64,000 bases of DNA from Actinoalloteichus hymeniacidonis (lineage in GTDB: Bacteria; Actinomycetota; Actinomycetes; Mycobacteriales; Pseudonocardiaceae). The notes beneath the pieces are model-generated. The model had not been told where the DNA came from. It saw only the letters and a list, made by a program, of their open reading frames with translations, and did no database searches. This document shows, piece by piece, positions 63,444-64,000 of the stretch (the first letter of the stretch is position 1; each line of letters begins with the position of its first letter). The DNA lies in NCBI RefSeq assembly GCF_014203365.1, contig NZ_JACHIS010000001.1:6200001-6264000 (forward strand). The letters are read 5' to 3'. Both the position numbers and the translations under genes were made by a program.

Positions 63444-64000
63444 TCAGAGGTCGCCCGCGTAGGGCAGCTCGGTCATGGCCTTCGAGGTCATCCACTGCCG
63501 CAGCGTCCAGGTCGCACGCACGTCGTCCTCGTTGTAGCCGAGCAACCGCTCGCGCTGCGTGTCGTCGGGGGGCAACCCGTCCAAGCCCACCGCATCGCGG
63601 TACCACCGCATCGAGTTCTCCCCGCCCGCCTCGGGATCACGCCAGGCGAAACCGGCCTGCGGTGCGACGATCTTGAGCCCGCGTCCCCGTGCGCAGACGA
63701 ACTGCTCCCGGACGATCGCGAACAGATCGACCCACTCGTCGGACTGGATGAAGGCGCGGACCTCGGCGGCGGTCGGCACGCCTGGGCTGCCGACGAAACG
63801 GCTCGCCGAGGACAACAACCAGCGGTTCTCGGCCAGTTCGTTGTAGCAGTAGGCGCGGAAACTCAATCCCCGGGAAGCCGCACGCAGCCGGACCATCCGC
63901 AGCCAGGCCCAGAACTCGGCGAAGGACCGCGCCTCATCCAGGGTGGGCACCGGCTCCCAGGTTGCGAAGGCACGGTAGCCGGCCGGGATACCGAGGTCCG
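63444..64000 (-). CDS. RecB-like/RNase H-like nuclease, C-terminal part (partial)
   Basis: At least 185 residues are in the window and the frame is open through base 64000. FRAYCYNELAENRWLL, DLFAIVREQFVCARGRGLKI and LLGYNEDDVRATWTLRQWM with its Asp pair match the C-terminal RNase H-like exonuclease domain of TM0106-type RecB-family nucleases. The N-terminal part lies outside the window. Likely DNA repair. The GTG at 63950 is not the true start because the frame continues upstream (IPAGYRAFATWEPV). Confidence 0.85.
   Translation of the reverse strand, partial: DLGIPAGYRAFATWEPVPTLDEARSFAEFWAWLRMVRLRAASRGLSFRAYCYNELAENRWLLSSASRFVGSPGVPTAAEVRAFIQSDEWVDLFAIVREQFVCARGRGLKIVAPQAGFAWRDPEAGGENSMRWYRDAVGLDGLPPDDTQRERLLGYNEDDVRATWTLRQWMTSKAMTELPYAGDL

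Overview
The window is chromosomal DNA from a high-GC actinomycete. The best guess is the family Pseudonocardiaceae (Actinoalloteichus- or Saccharopolyspora-like). The reasons are GTG starts throughout, DUF3558 lipoproteins next to PPE-like and EspG-like genes, XRE/DUF397 pairs, DtxR/IdeR-type iron boxes and mycobacterial-type ferritin. The genus is an inference and was not tested by any search. About 56 protein genes and one tRNA-Gly (GCC) are supported. No insertion sequence, prophage, CRISPR array or replication origin was seen.

Layout. 1-1.7 kb: cytochrome bd oxidase (cydB partial, cydA). 1.8-5.9 kb: homogentisate (tyrosine/phenylalanine) catabolism, with hmgA facing an operon of an unknown protein, fahA and an IclR regulator. 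6-7.7 kb: iron-box-controlled DUF2470 gene and a CPBP membrane protease. 7.8-10.2 kb: accessory stretch with a DUF4157 protein carrying a nuclease-like tail, a VapB-like antitoxin with no intact toxin, and a DM13 membrane protein. 10.2-15.9 kb: arginine deiminase, iron-box ferritin, TetR/SDR pair and a UvrD-like helicase. 16.2-19.5 kb: type VII-associated cassette (small helical protein, DUF3558 lipoprotein, glycine-rich PPE-like protein, EspG). 19.5-26.5 kb: unknown gene pair, XRE/DUF397 pair, a tandem duplication of anchored DUF3558-like proteins, and other envelope proteins. 26.6-30.3 kb: SEC-C/DUF5926 protein, GDPD, SnoaL-like protein and a cytochrome P450.

30.4-38.5 kb: a monocarboxylate-transport module with a LytS-type kinase, SppA-like peptidase, LytTR regulator and two sodium:solute symporters, each preceded by a small membrane protein. 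A pair of CGTT direct repeats with LytTR-like spacing lies before the second symporter pair. 38.6-43 kb: SigE-family sigma factor with an autoregulatory-looking promoter and a membrane partner, rhodanese, DUF4328 protein, Fpg/Nei glycosylase and a small membrane protein. 43.3-47.3 kb: tRNA-Gly with terminator and a large secreted subtilase. 48-61 kb: cell-surface polysaccharide region with a glycosyltransferase/FkbM fusion, three acyltransferase-3 proteins (one without the conserved Arg and His), an AlgJ/AlgX-like SGNH protein, two anchored SHOCT-like proteins, MsrA and an Asp-rich PepSY protein. 61.5-64 kb: aldo/keto reductase, a short-chain dehydrogenase and the C-terminal part of a RecB/RNase H-like nuclease running off the window.
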